Assembly (NCBI GenBank): GCA_016931175.1
Contig: JAFGFH010000006.1
Location: 1-64,000 of the forward strand
DNA: 64,000 nucleotides
Source of the DNA: Nanobdellota archaeon
GTDB lineage: Archaea > Nanobdellota > Nanobdellia > Tiddalikarchaeales > Tiddalikarchaeaceae
Direction: 5' to 3'
The number at the start of each line of letters is the position of its first letter. Within the stretch, counting starts at the first letter, position 1. The translations under genes and the position numbers were made by a program. Positions 24,492 through 32,683 of the stretch are shown here, in pieces. The notes beneath the pieces were generated by a model, which was given only the letters and a program-made list of their open reading frames with translations, was not told where the DNA came from and ran no database searches.

Positions 24492-25568
24492 TTACTGTTT
24501 CATCATTTTCTTTAATTCTATTATAATATTCCTTTTGAACATGTTCAAATCCTTCGTCTGGACGTGCCCGCCGGCAGCAACGTCGTGGCCTCCACCTCCA
24601 GCCTTCTTCAATCCCTTAATGGCTTTTTTGGCTAACTCGCTCATGTTATACTTCTTGTCCTGCCTCCTTAAGTTAATAGTAGTGATGCCGTTCTTTTTAG
24701 AAAAGATTATTACAGTATTATGAGCGTGCTTGAAGCTTACTATTGTTGAGAGCACGGAGCCAATCATGTATTCAGGCTTGAAGGTGTAAAAGAATAACTC
24801 CAAACCTTCGTAAGCCTCTTTTCTCGCTTCAAAGTTGTTCTCAACTTCTTTCAAATAGTCTTCTATCTTATTGCTCCAATCCCTTAATTTGTAGCTCTTG
24901 TCATGAAACTCTTCAGGATTCGCTGACTCCTGCAGTATCTTCAAAGCCATCTGGGCGCCGTCATTACCTTTAACTATCTTGCCGCTGTTAATAATGTTTG
25001 ACAAGGTTCCGAAGAATGAATCAAAGAAGTAATTATTATCCTTCTCCTCCTTAATATTATACTTTTTCATAACATTTTTCACAAAACTCTTATGATGCGG
25101 AGCTCCAGAGTCACCTATTATTCCAACGGCGCACACCCAATCCAAGTCGTTGATATCAACGACTTTGTTCATCTCATCAAAAACTATCTTAGCAGCAGGA
25201 GTGAACTTGTAATCATTGCCTATCTTAGGATTAAAGTATAAAACGTTGCTGCCTTTAGGCAGTTCGTCAATGTTATGGTGGTCAAAGACTAAAAAAATAG
25301 TGTCAGGGTTGTCCTTTAACAACTTGTTTGAAGCTTTTAATTCAACGTCAACGAAGATTATCAAATCAGGCTTGTTGCGTTTTATTCCAATCTGGAAATC
25401 AACGCTTTCCAAGAGTTTTGGAGTAGTTGGGAAGAAGTTAATCACTTCCTTGTTTAACCTGTTTAAAGCCTCGCTAACTATTTTTGCAGCGCATATTCCG
25501 TCAGTGTCTATGTGATATAGTATGACTGCTTTTTCACAGTTTTTTAAGACATCTTTCAAAGATTTCAT
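24492..25568 (-). CDS. Archaeal RecJ-like DHH family exonuclease
   Basis: 358 residues. DHH domain: HIDTDG (19-24), the Asp in FVDVE (near 74), DHH at 96-98 and a further Asp in GIIGDSG. DHHA1 domain with the substrate-binding GGGGHDVAAGG near the C-terminus. Archaeal proteins of this kind are Mn-dependent single-strand nucleases, some associated with the GINS/CMG replication complex (GAN) or with RNA decay; which one applies here is not clear from sequence. Confidence 0.85.
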   Translation of the reverse strand: MKSLKDVLKNCEKAVILYHIDTDGICAAKIVSEALNRLNKEVINFFPTTPKLLESVDFQIGIKRNKPDLIIFVDVELKASNKLLKDNPDTIFLVFDHHNIDELPKGSNVLYFNPKIGNDYKFTPAAKIVFDEMNKVVDINDLDWVCAVGIIGDSGAPHHKSFVKNVMKKYNIKEEKDNNYFFDSFFGTLSNIINSGKIVKGNDGAQMALKILQESANPEEFHDKSYKLRDWSNKIEDYLKEVENNFEARKEAYEGLELFFYTFKPEYMIGSVLSTIVSFKHAHNTVIIFSKKNGITTINLRRQDKKYNMSELAKKAIKGLKKAGGGGHDVAAGGHVQTKDLNMFKRNIIIELKKMMKQ

Positions 25569-25572
25569 TGCT

Positions 25573-25785
25573 TCATTTAATCTTAAGCAGTTTTTTAATT
25601 AAACTGATTCTGGCCGAACCTGTTATGAGCAAATGAATGCTTAAGAACAGCATCAATAACAGGTAATTCTTTGAGAGCCCGAGTTGAATATAACCTAAAG
25701 TATGAAACCAGAAGAGTATGAAAATCATTATGCCTAAGACTATTCTTATTACTGACTCGTTAATTCCCATGTTTTCAGCCTTCAC
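25573..25785 (-). CDS. Small two-helix membrane protein (DUF2892-like)
   Basis: 70 residues with two membrane helices. The start MGINESVIRIVLGI and the end LITGSARISLIKKLLKIK follow the pattern of DUF2892 inner membrane domains, but the usual CP motif is missing. The GTG start at 25785 is supported by GGAGGT six bases upstream and overlaps the stop of the previous gene (GTGA), indicating coupled translation. Role unknown. Confidence 0.65.
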   Translation of the reverse strand: MKAENMGINESVIRIVLGIMIFILFWFHTLGYIQLGLSKNYLLLMLFLSIHLLITGSARISLIKKLLKIK

Positions 25786-26069
25786 TTTTTTGACCTCCTT
25801 TTATTTTTCTTCTCAACTTTTTTCAAGTGAGTATAGTATATTAATGAGAAGAAACCAACAGTTATAAACATTTCAAGCATTTCAGCAAAAAGTATGAGAA
25901 TAGTGTCAAAAGCTATGTCTGCGAGCAAATCCATAGTCTCTCCCATTAAGAGCAGAGAGAAAGCTATCATAGCAGGCACCTTAAGCCTCAAATCCTTAAA
26001 ATCCATAACATAATACAAGGACATTATTGCAACCAAGCCGGTAAAGAAGCTTATAATCCAAAAAACCAT
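25782..26069 (-). CDS. Small membrane protein with three helices
   Basis: 95 residues: three hydrophobic segments (FWIISFFTGLVAIMSLYYVM, a central one around MIAFSLLLMGETMDLLADI, and AEMLEMFITVGFFSLIYY) and a basic tail (KKVEKKNKRRSKK) predicted to be cytoplasmic. Coupled to the next gene by GTGA overlap, so the two products may form one membrane complex. No family recognised. Confidence 0.6.
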   Translation of the reverse strand: MVFWIISFFTGLVAIMSLYYVMDFKDLRLKVPAMIAFSLLLMGETMDLLADIAFDTILILFAEMLEMFITVGFFSLIYYTHLKKVEKKNKRRSKK

Positions 26070-26131
26070 GATGTTTTAAATTATTCTCGTAATTAAAACT
26101 TTTTTAAACCACGAATTAATACATTAAATTA

Positions 26132-27304
26132 ATGGCTTTGTCCGATTTCACAAACGTTCTAAGCATTGTATTCTCATTATTTGACAAACTAGCCTTCTTA
26201 GTGTTATGCTTCTTCTTCGGAAGCCTAGTTTACAAGGGCTGGAAAGGCAAAAAAAACTTTTTAATCTCATGGCTAATCATTGCATTATCCGGTCTTTTAT
26301 GCTTTTTTGGAGGATTAATACTGGAAGAAATGCTTGAATGGGACTTTTTTGCCAGCAATTATATAACCTCTCTTTTAATAGCAGTAATTCTTTTCGTAAT
26401 AACTTACCTAATCTCTTCAGGTTTTAAAGTAAAAGAGAAATATGTTACGAAGCAGGATGTTAATTCTTTATCAAATGATATCAGAACTCTTAAGATACAA
26501 GTTGCTAAATTAACAAAGGCTTTAGAAGACAAGCACATTGTTCCTGAACCTTTAGTTGAGGCAGATATTAAATCAGCGCTTTCTAAAAACCTTGAAAAGA
26601 AAGGCGTGAAAAGGTATGAAATATTATCCTTAACAAAGGTTAACAGTGATTACTGGAGCTGCATTATTTCAAGCAAGGCAGGCAGGGAAGATGTGATAAT
26701 AGATGCTTACACTGGGAGCATAACGCAGACAAGACCAATAACCAACCCTTTCCAGTTCCTTTACAAGAACCCATTATCAACACTTGGATTCTTGTTATTA
26801 ACTGTTTTAATAATCTTCTTAAGCTTGAACGTTTCAGTCAGCGTTGTAAGCTCTTTTGAGAACGCTTTTGATTTCAGCTTCTTATTCGCACCCCCCTTGC
26901 CTGAAGGATGCGTCAAGACTAGTTTATTATTAGAGGATTTCAAGAATATTCAAGTAAATGCGAATTTTAACAATACCTTGCTTGAGAGTTTAATTAACAC
27001 TCCTGAGAGTTACATGATTAGTGATATGACAAGAGCAGCAGCATTTGACAGCGATGTTTATTTTATAACTACGAGTTATAACACTCCTGTTTCCAGCATA
27101 GCTGATGAGATTACAATAAGTGATTGGGAAAATATTTACAATGTTAGAATCTGCAATTTCAAGGATGATTACACCTTATGCGATTGCTTGGGTGGTGAAC
27201 AGACAGACCTCGTTTTCACAGTGCCTTACCTGATAGAATTAGGTTTTATAGAACAAGCATTGCAGAATATTATTTTAGACAGCTTAACAGGGCTTTTCCG
27301 TTAG
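26132..27304 (+). CDS. Multidomain membrane protein with PepSY-like segment
   Basis: 390 residues: three N-terminal membrane helices (residues ~10-100), a short coiled coil (SLSNDIRTLKIQVAKLTKAL), a ~70-residue alpha-beta segment ending in AGREDVIIDAYTGSITQTR that resembles a PepSY fold, a fourth helix (FLLLTVLIIFLSLNVSV), and an outer domain with four cysteines. No enzyme motif. TATA-like sequence lies upstream in the gap with the divergent gene at 26069. Confidence 0.55.
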   Translation: MALSDFTNVLSIVFSLFDKLAFLVLCFFFGSLVYKGWKGKKNFLISWLIIALSGLLCFFGGLILEEMLEWDFFASNYITSLLIAVILFVITYLISSGFKVKEKYVTKQDVNSLSNDIRTLKIQVAKLTKALEDKHIVPEPLVEADIKSALSKNLEKKGVKRYEILSLTKVNSDYWSCIISSKAGREDVIIDAYTGSITQTRPITNPFQFLYKNPLSTLGFLLLTVLIIFLSLNVSVSVVSSFENAFDFSFLFAPPLPEGCVKTSLLLEDFKNIQVNANFNNTLLESLINTPESYMISDMTRAAAFDSDVYFITTSYNTPVSSIADEITISDWENIYNVRICNFKDDYTLCDCLGGEQTDLVFTVPYLIELGFIEQALQNIILDSLTGLFR

Positions 27305-27352
27305 TTTTAAAAAACAATCCAGCTCTTAATTAATTACGCTTTACATTGTTGT

Positions 27353-27495
27353 CCCGCGGTAGCTCAATGGTAGAGCGTCTGACTGTAGATTTTACAGTCG
27401 AGGAGTGAGAATAACAACTTTAAACTGTTGTTTCAATGATACTCTTTTCAGCAGAAATCAGGAGGTTGGCGGTTCGAATCTGCCCCGCGGGACCA
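27353..27495 (+). tRNA. tRNA-Tyr(GUA) with a 68-nt intron
   Basis: Acceptor CCCGCGG (27353-27359) pairs with CCGCGGG (27485-27491), discriminator A, and CCA is encoded (27493-27495). C1-G72 is the archaeal tRNA-Tyr identity pair. Anticodon stem UCUGA (27378-27382) pairs with UCAGG (27458-27462); anticodon GUA at 27385-27387. The intron (about 27389-27456) lies after position 37, the standard archaeal site. Its start carries TACAGTC (27393-27399), a perfect complement of GACTGTA over the anticodon arm. A TTTTAAAAAAC promoter element lies about 45 bp upstream. TyrRS is encoded 1.6 kb downstream. Confidence 0.93.
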
Positions 27496-27497
27496 CT

Positions 27498-28124
27498 TCA
27501 TTTCTTCTCTTTGGTTATGACAACTTCCAAATCCTTAATGTCTTTTTTGAGCTTGTCCAAAACCTTCTCCTTAGATTCAAGTTTTTTTTCAACTTCAACC
27601 CTTTTCTTCCTCTCCTTAACAGCATCTAAGTCCTGTTCTATAAGACTCTTAACAATAGCTCTCTTTCTTGAAATGCTGGGCATGCCAGAGAAAACAATCT
27701 CGTAACCCTCGCTTCCGCTAGTGTCAACACTGAATGTGCCGTAATTGAATATTCTCTCAATTAATGACTGGTGAACCTTAGTGTTTTGAATCTTGTCAAC
27801 GTCAACGTCTAAAGTGTTAATATTGAACAAACCTTTCTTGTAAATAAGCCTGTGAGTAGTTATAACGAACAATTCAGCCTTATTAGCTATGATTGTAAGA
27901 ATAAGCCAAACAATTCCAGCGCCTGATAAGTATAACAAGTAAACGAATGGCTCTAAACTTAAACCCAGTATGTCATACTCGTAATAATAAGCTAAGATTC
28001 CTAAAGCTATTAATAATAAACTAATAATGTAATGCCAGAAGAACCTTAAAAATAAAGGATGAAAAGAGTCAACGATTTCCTCACCTTTTATCATATCAAT
28101 ACCGTATATTGACTCGTTGCTCAT
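27498..28124 (-). CDS. Membrane protein with bacterial-type PH domain
   Basis: 208 residues: two membrane helices (IISLLLIALGILAYYY and YLLYLSGAGIVWLILTII), then a bPH_2/YdbT-like domain with the pattern ITTHRLIYKKGLFN, VDVDKIQNTKVHQSLIERIF and YGTFSVDTSGSEG, and a charged C-terminal coiled coil. The bPH_2 family is membrane-associated; function unknown. It ends 2 bp from the encoded CCA of tRNA-Tyr on the other strand. Confidence 0.8.
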   Translation of the reverse strand: MSNESIYGIDMIKGEEIVDSFHPLFLRFFWHYIISLLLIALGILAYYYEYDILGLSLEPFVYLLYLSGAGIVWLILTIIANKAELFVITTHRLIYKKGLFNINTLDVDVDKIQNTKVHQSLIERIFNYGTFSVDTSGSEGYEIVFSGMPSISRKRAIVKSLIEQDLDAVKERKKRVEVEKKLESKEKVLDKLKKDIKDLEVVITKEKK

Positions 28125-28159
28125 AATTCTTTAAAAACCATCAATATCTTATAATACTT

Positions 28160-28621
28160 ATGAAAATAAGCAAAGCAGTTCCTGAAGACTATGAAGAACT
28201 TCACATTTTAGAACAGGAATGGGTTAAGGAAGGAATCAGCCCCTTAATGACGGGCTATAACAAGAAAGACTTTGTTAAAGAGATGAAGAATTCCACTGTT
28301 TTTTTAGCCAAAAAGAATAATAAGATAATTGGTTACTTAACATGCAAGATTAGAACTGCTAAAGAAGATAACTCTGTTCACAGCATTAAGAAAGGCACGA
28401 AATACGCTGATATTGATTCATTATACGTTAAGAAAAATTATAGGAATAAAAAGGTAGGAACAGCTTTATTGAAGCACTGCTTGAAAGAGCTTGAAAAAGC
28501 AGGTTACGAGAGGACGATATTATCCGCTGACAGCAAAGAGATGGACAAGCTCATAAAGTTTTATGAAAAACACGGTTTCAAGGTATTATTCACTCGCATG
28601 ATGCTGGTGAATAAGAAATGA
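28160..28621 (+). CDS. GNAT family N-acetyltransferase
   Basis: 153 residues. Motif A reads YRNKKVGTALL (about residues 94-104) after the strand DIDSLYVKKN, and the closing FYEKHGFKV is near 134-142. Substrate unknown. The stop overlaps the ATG of the TtuA-like gene (ATGA, 4 bp), so the two are translated together; the downstream tRNA-related genes make an RNA or ribosomal substrate conceivable, but that is inference. Confidence 0.85.
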   Translation: MKISKAVPEDYEELHILEQEWVKEGISPLMTGYNKKDFVKEMKNSTVFLAKKNNKIIGYLTCKIRTAKEDNSVHSIKKGTKYADIDSLYVKKNYRNKKVGTALLKHCLKELEKAGYERTILSADSKEMDKLIKFYEKHGFKVLFTRMMLVNKK

Positions 28622-29127
28622 AATGCTTAAAGTGCAAAATTGAAGAGTATTGCTCGCGTTTCTGCAAAGAACACTTCAAGTCTTATTTTGAGCGTAAATT
28701 CAAATCGCACTTGTCAAAGAATAAGATGCTTAATAAGAATGAGACTCTTAACGTTCTTGGAGAAAACAAGGAAGTAGTAAAATACTTACTTAATGATTTG
28801 GGCAGGAAAGTGGATGCTAAATTCAACACTAGAGGCAGAAGAGTTGAATCCTTCAGCATGGACAGTAAAGCTGTTAAGCAGTTGTCAGACTTCATGCAGG
28901 CCAAGAGTTTAGAGATGCCGGTTTCCTTCCTTGAATGCTTCACTCAGGAAGAGATAAACCATTACGCCAAACTCTGCAGATTAAAGACCAGCAAGCCTAA
29001 ACTTTCCAAGTTTGAAACTAAACTTAACAAATTAATGAAGGAATCAATGGAGAGGAGGCCGAACATCTACTACTGCACTTATAACATGATGAAAGAGTTC
29101 TCGAAAGTTATTAAAAAAAGCAGATAA
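28618..29127 (+). CDS. Shrunken TtuA/Ncs6-like protein without PP-loop
   Basis: 169 residues. The N-terminus (MKCLKCKIEEYCSRFCKEHF) matches the zinc-binding start of TtuA/Ncs6 tRNA 2-thiolation enzymes, which read CxxC...CxxHF. The next ~40 residues align with the first Rossmann strand and helix, but the ATP-binding SGGKDS is replaced by LGENKEV. The catalytic cysteine region is missing. The C-terminal part (EEINHYAKL, then a helix ending NIYYCTYNMM) resembles the end of the TtuA core. It cannot be a normal thiolase; a tRNA-binding or regulatory role is inference. TyrRS follows 14 bp later. Confidence 0.5.
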   Translation: MKCLKCKIEEYCSRFCKEHFKSYFERKFKSHLSKNKMLNKNETLNVLGENKEVVKYLLNDLGRKVDAKFNTRGRRVESFSMDSKAVKQLSDFMQAKSLEMPVSFLECFTQEEINHYAKLCRLKTSKPKLSKFETKLNKLMKESMERRPNIYYCTYNMMKEFSKVIKKSR

Positions 29128-29141
29128 TTACTATTATAATA

Positions 29142-30155
29142 ATGAAGATTGAAGAAAAACTGGAATTAGTAAAAAAGAACACCATTGACTCCATGGGTTT
29201 AGAAGAGTTAAAAACTAAACTTGAATCTAAGAAGGTCAGTGCTTATATTGGAAGGGCGCCTACAGGTTCATTGCACTTAGGCCACATAATACCCTTATCT
29301 AAAGTCTTTGATTTCCAGAAAGCAGGCATAAAAACCAAGATATTAATAGCAGATATTCACGCAGCACTGGATGACTTGAAAGCTCCTTGGGAGCAGATAG
29401 GACTTAGAACAGAGTTCACCAAGAAATGCATTGAGTTAAGCCTGCCATGGGTTGAAAAGCCTGAATTCGTGACAGGCTCTGATTATCAATTATCAAAGAA
29501 TTACCAAATGGATATCTTCAAAATAAGCACTTTAACAACAATTACTAGGGCTAAAAGAGCAGCTAGTGAGGTAACGCGCATGAAAGACCCTAAAGTTTCA
29601 GAACTAATATACCCGATTATGCAGGCATTGGATGAAGAGTACTTAAAAGTAGACATGCAGTTCGGAGGAATAGACCAGCGCCATATAATGGCCTTTGCAA
29701 GAGATTATCTTCCTAAAATAGGTTATTCTCCAAGAACAGAACTAATGCTACCATTAATAGTCTCGCTTAAAGGACCTGGAGTAAAGATGAGCTCTTCAAT
29801 ACCTGAGACTATAATAAAGGTTTACGACAGTGAGGAATCAATAAAGAAGAAGATTCAGAACGCTTACTGCCCAATAGGCGACGTTAAGGACAACCCAGTA
29901 ACTCAAATGGTGCAGTACTTAGTTTTTCCAATAAACAATGCCTTGAAGATTGAAAGGCCTGCAAAGTTCGGAGGCGATGCCTCTTACAAAGACTATAATA
30001 GTTTTGAAAAAGATTTCACAGCCAAGAAGATTCACCCAATGGACTTGAAACAAGCACTGACAAGCGACTTGATTAAAATGTTCTCAAAGGTTAGGAAATA
30101 TTTTGAAAAGAACACGAGCATATTGAAAGAATTAGGACCTAACTTCATGCCATAA
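29142..30155 (+). CDS. tyrS: Tyrosyl-tRNA synthetase (archaeal type)
   Basis: 337 residues, class I Rossmann synthetase. The HIGH signature is HLGH (45-48) after AYIGRAPTG. Tyrosine-pocket motifs are YPIMQALDEEYLKVDMQFGG and DQRHI; KMSSS lies near residue 225. Absence of a C-terminal S4 domain and the overall length fit the archaeal/eukaryotic TyrRS. It charges tRNA-Tyr, which has the expected C1-G72 pair at 27353-27495. It appears co-transcribed with the GNAT and TtuA-like genes. Confidence 0.92.
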   Translation: MKIEEKLELVKKNTIDSMGLEELKTKLESKKVSAYIGRAPTGSLHLGHIIPLSKVFDFQKAGIKTKILIADIHAALDDLKAPWEQIGLRTEFTKKCIELSLPWVEKPEFVTGSDYQLSKNYQMDIFKISTLTTITRAKRAASEVTRMKDPKVSELIYPIMQALDEEYLKVDMQFGGIDQRHIMAFARDYLPKIGYSPRTELMLPLIVSLKGPGVKMSSSIPETIIKVYDSEESIKKKIQNAYCPIGDVKDNPVTQMVQYLVFPINNALKIERPAKFGGDASYKDYNSFEKDFTAKKIHPMDLKQALTSDLIKMFSKVRKYFEKNTSILKELGPNFMP

Positions 30156-30165
30156 TTATAAGATA

Positions 30166-30381
30166 CTAATAGAGATTTATATTGTTTCTCTCAACGTATT
30201 TTAAGAAATCTTCTAAACTGTCCGTTTTGTCAATTTTAATATCTCTTGCAGAACCGTTGTCATAAATTATTTCTTTTCTTATTATCCTTCCATTCTCAAT
30301 ATTGTATCTTATAAGTTCGTCTTCTTTGTTAAACTGCAGCACTCCCTGCTTTATAGTTCCAACGAAAAAGTAGTGTGTCAT
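30166..30381 (-). CDS. Small protein of unknown function
   Basis: 71 residues, beta-rich start (THYFFVGTIKQGVLQF) and a C-terminal helix (SLEDFLKYVERNN). No motif, no membrane segment. It lies just downstream of pth2 on the same strand (38-bp gap) and may share its transcript. Confidence 0.5.
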   Translation of the reverse strand: MTHYFFVGTIKQGVLQFNKEDELIRYNIENGRIIRKEIIYDNGSARDIKIDKTDSLEDFLKYVERNNINLY

Positions 30382-30419
30382 AATTGAGAGTGAGAAATAT
30401 CTTAACTTTTAAAACTTTG

Positions 30420-30773
30420 CTATAAGAGCTTCAAATCCTTTATAACAGCGTCTATCTTGTCTTCAATTTCAGGCCCTATTCCAAGCGCTGTTATTGAACC
30501 AGCAGGTATCTGCGTCCTGCCAGCATCTTTTATAACCTCTGCAACGAGGCTTGCACGAGCAGCTTTCTCTTTAAGCTTCATCAATTCCTCTTTAGAAGAG
30601 GCTTTGAGCACTATCTTTTGCATTCCAGAATCAAACCATTCATCAGCCTTGTCCTTGTTTTTTTGCAAACTCTTATGGTAAGCTGCAACGCTTGCATGAC
30701 TAGCCTGGGCAGCGATTTTTCCCTTATCCATCTTCAAATCCGTGCGAACGATAATTGCCTGCTTTAATTCCAT
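30420..30773 (-). CDS. pth2: Peptidyl-tRNA hydrolase 2
   Basis: 117 residues, the normal size of archaeal Pth2, which releases peptides from prematurely dissociated peptidyl-tRNA. Family motifs are IIVRTDLKMDKGKIAAQASHA at the N-terminus (with the catalytic-region KGKIAAQ and H), VIKDAGRTQIPAGS and TALGIGP. The ORF starts at an ATG with a TATA element in the short divergent gap to the gene at 30857. Confidence 0.93.
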   Translation of the reverse strand: MELKQAIIVRTDLKMDKGKIAAQASHASVAAYHKSLQKNKDKADEWFDSGMQKIVLKASSKEELMKLKEKAARASLVAEVIKDAGRTQIPAGSITALGIGPEIEDKIDAVIKDLKLL

Positions 30774-30856
30774 AAGAATAAGAACTCCTTCTTTAATTAT
30801 TAAACTTTCTTACAACAACCACAACCTTTTAAAAAATAAACCTTTCTCATTATAAA

Positions 30857-31345
30857 ATGAAACTTTTTAATGAATTGAAAAAAATACCTGGTGTTTTAGA
30901 AAGCGCTGGAAAATTATACACAACTGATAAGATTCAAAACTTTAACATTGCAAGAATAATATATTCACGATTCAACGGGGAACTAATAGCAACAGCATTG
31001 GATGAGAACCCTAACTACTCCCAAGACTTAGCGCTTAACTTTAAAGGCAGGAGTTTGAAGAGATTAGCAAGACAAGAGTTTTGTTCAAAAAAAGATGAGG
31101 AAGAAATAATATCAAGGTTTAGCAATGCGGAAGTTAAGCTTGAATTAATAGTATTGCCTGAAGGAACAATAGTTGAAAACCCTACAGGAATGTTCTGCAA
31201 AGAAGGAGTTAATTACTTAGCCTTCACTGCCAAAAACGACCCTTTTAATAACAGTAACAGGATTGGAGAAGTATTAACAGGAGAACGAGCAGAAGCTTTG
31301 TTCAATTACTTTAACAACTTATGCAAAGAGCATAGTAATCTTTAA
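30857..31345 (+). CDS. Unknown soluble protein
   Basis: 162 residues, alpha-beta composition (NIARIIYSRFNGELIATAL and VKLELIVLPEGTIVENP as strands), two cysteines, no signal or membrane segment. No family recognised. A TATA box (CCTTTTAAAAAAT) lies about 25 bp before the ATG; the small zinc-ribbon gene follows 26 bp later, with its own TTTAAAAAG element between. Confidence 0.55.
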   Translation: MKLFNELKKIPGVLESAGKLYTTDKIQNFNIARIIYSRFNGELIATALDENPNYSQDLALNFKGRSLKRLARQEFCSKKDEEEIISRFSNAEVKLELIVLPEGTIVENPTGMFCKEGVNYLAFTAKNDPFNNSNRIGEVLTGERAEALFNYFNNLCKEHSNL

Positions 31346-31371
31346 AAAGAGTTTATTGATTAATATTGAGT

Positions 31372-31539
31372 ATGACAACAGAAAAAAGGGTTTGCGTATC
31401 ATGCAATGATGATATAACGTCATCAACTAAGAGCGTTGAATTCAAATGCCCTAACTGCGGGGAAGTAATAAGAAGGTGCGGAAGGTGCAGGAAGACAATG
31501 GTTAAGTGGGTATGCAAGTGCGGTTTTGAGGGACCATAA
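31372..31539 (+). CDS. Zinc-ribbon RNA-binding protein paired with aEF1-beta
   Basis: 55 residues with five CxxC-type pairs: CVSC, CPNC, CGRC and a closing CKCGFEGP. This is the small archaeal double zinc-ribbon protein (DUF1610-like) that is nearly always encoded directly before aEF1-beta, as here with 4 bp between stop and ATG. Presumed to bind RNA or the translation machinery. TTTAAAAAG lies about 25 bp upstream. Confidence 0.85.
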   Translation: MTTEKRVCVSCNDDITSSTKSVEFKCPNCGEVIRRCGRCRKTMVKWVCKCGFEGP

Positions 31540-31543
31540 GACA

Positions 31544-31819
31544 ATGGCTCAAGTAGTTATAACATTTAAAATAATGCCTGAATCACCAGACGTTGACTTA
31601 ACTGCTTTGCAGTCAAAGGCTGAGAGTATTATAAGCAAAGCAGGAGAGGTTGGTAAAGTAGAGATTGAACCAATCGCGTTTGGACTAAAAGCATTAAAGA
31701 TATTTGCAATAATGGATGAATCTAAAGGAAGCCCTGATAATATAGAAAATGAGTTAAGCAGTTTAGAAAACGTTAGCAGGGCAGAAGTTATTGATGTAAG
31801 ACGCACAGTCGATGTATAA
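31544..31819 (+). CDS. ef1b: Elongation factor 1-beta (aEF1B)
   Basis: 91 residues from ATG 31544; a TTG at 31526 in frame would overlap the zinc-ribbon gene and is less likely. Family pattern: AQVVITFKIMPESPDVDL, EPIAFGLKALKIFAIMDE and the end VSRAEVIDVRRTVDV. It is the guanine nucleotide exchange factor that reloads aEF1A with GTP. Confidence 0.92.
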   Translation: MAQVVITFKIMPESPDVDLTALQSKAESIISKAGEVGKVEIEPIAFGLKALKIFAIMDESKGSPDNIENELSSLENVSRAEVIDVRRTVDV

Positions 31820-31855
31820 ATTTAAATAGTTTCTATTAATAATATTCTATTAATC

Positions 31856-32683
31856 ATGAGTTTTGAAAAAGTAGTTGAAGGAATAAAAAAATTAAAGATT
31901 CAAGGAGCTACAGCGGTTGCAAAAAAAGGAGTTTTAGCATTTGCTGATTACGTGAGCAAAGGCAGGAATATGAAGAAGGACTCCGCTTTTGCCAAGAAGA
32001 AGCTCATGAATGCTAGACCTACTGAACCAATGCTCGTAAACGCTATGAATTATGTTATAAAACACAGCAAGAAACCAGATGATTACTTGAAATACGCTGA
32101 AGATTTTATTAAGAAAAAAGAAGAATCTGAAGAGATAATAGCAGAGGAGGGAGCTAAATTAATAAAAAACGGCATGAACGTTTACACCCACTGCCACAGC
32201 AGCAGTGTAATAAGAGTGTTGAAGAAAGCGAAAGAGCAGGGCAAGAAGTTCAGCGTTGTATGCTTTGAAACCAGGCCATTATACCAGGGAAGAATTACTG
32301 CAAAACAATTAGTTGATTTAGGCATTAGGACAACACTAACCGTTGATAGTGCAATGACTGAAGCCTTTGAAGTATTCCCTCCAGATTTAATACTTGTCGG
32401 CTGCGACGCGATAACTAAGACATTCTTTGTTAACAAGATTGGAACAGATACTCTGGCCCACATAGCCGCCAAGTATAAAGTGCCGTTCTACGTCTGCGGG
32501 GAAACCTTCAAGTACACTAATAGTTTAATTATTGAACAGAGAAGTGACGACGAAGTTTGGCCTAACAGGCCTAAAAAACTGAATATTTGGAACCCCGCAT
32601 TTGATACAATAGCAAGCAAACACGTTACTAGATTCATAACTGAGAAAGGACTTCTCAAGAGGGTAACATGTTCAAAGTTGTAA
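31856..32683 (+). CDS. Ribose-1,5-bisphosphate isomerase / eIF2B-alpha-like
   Basis: 275 residues of the eIF2B/R15P isomerase superfamily. The catalytic cysteine and aspartate of R15P isomerase are present: THCHSS (C113) and VGCDAI (D184), with NKIGTDTLAHIA and the end FDTIASKHVTRFIT. R15P isomerase makes ribulose-1,5-bisphosphate in the AMP phosphorylase-RuBisCO nucleotide salvage route; the other two enzymes are not in the window. An eIF2B-like regulatory role cannot be ruled out. Overlaps the next gene by 16 bp. Confidence 0.8.
   Translation: MSFEKVVEGIKKLKIQGATAVAKKGVLAFADYVSKGRNMKKDSAFAKKKLMNARPTEPMLVNAMNYVIKHSKKPDDYLKYAEDFIKKKEESEEIIAEEGAKLIKNGMNVYTHCHSSSVIRVLKKAKEQGKKFSVVCFETRPLYQGRITAKQLVDLGIRTTLTVDSAMTEAFEVFPPDLILVGCDAITKTFFVNKIGTDTLAHIAAKYKVPFYVCGETFKYTNSLIIEQRSDDEVWPNRPKKLNIWNPAFDTIASKHVTRFITEKGLLKRVTCSKL

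Noticed and set aside
27405-27705. Plus-strand frames beginning in the tRNA-Tyr intron
   Set aside because: They run through the mature tRNA and antisense to the PH-domain gene.
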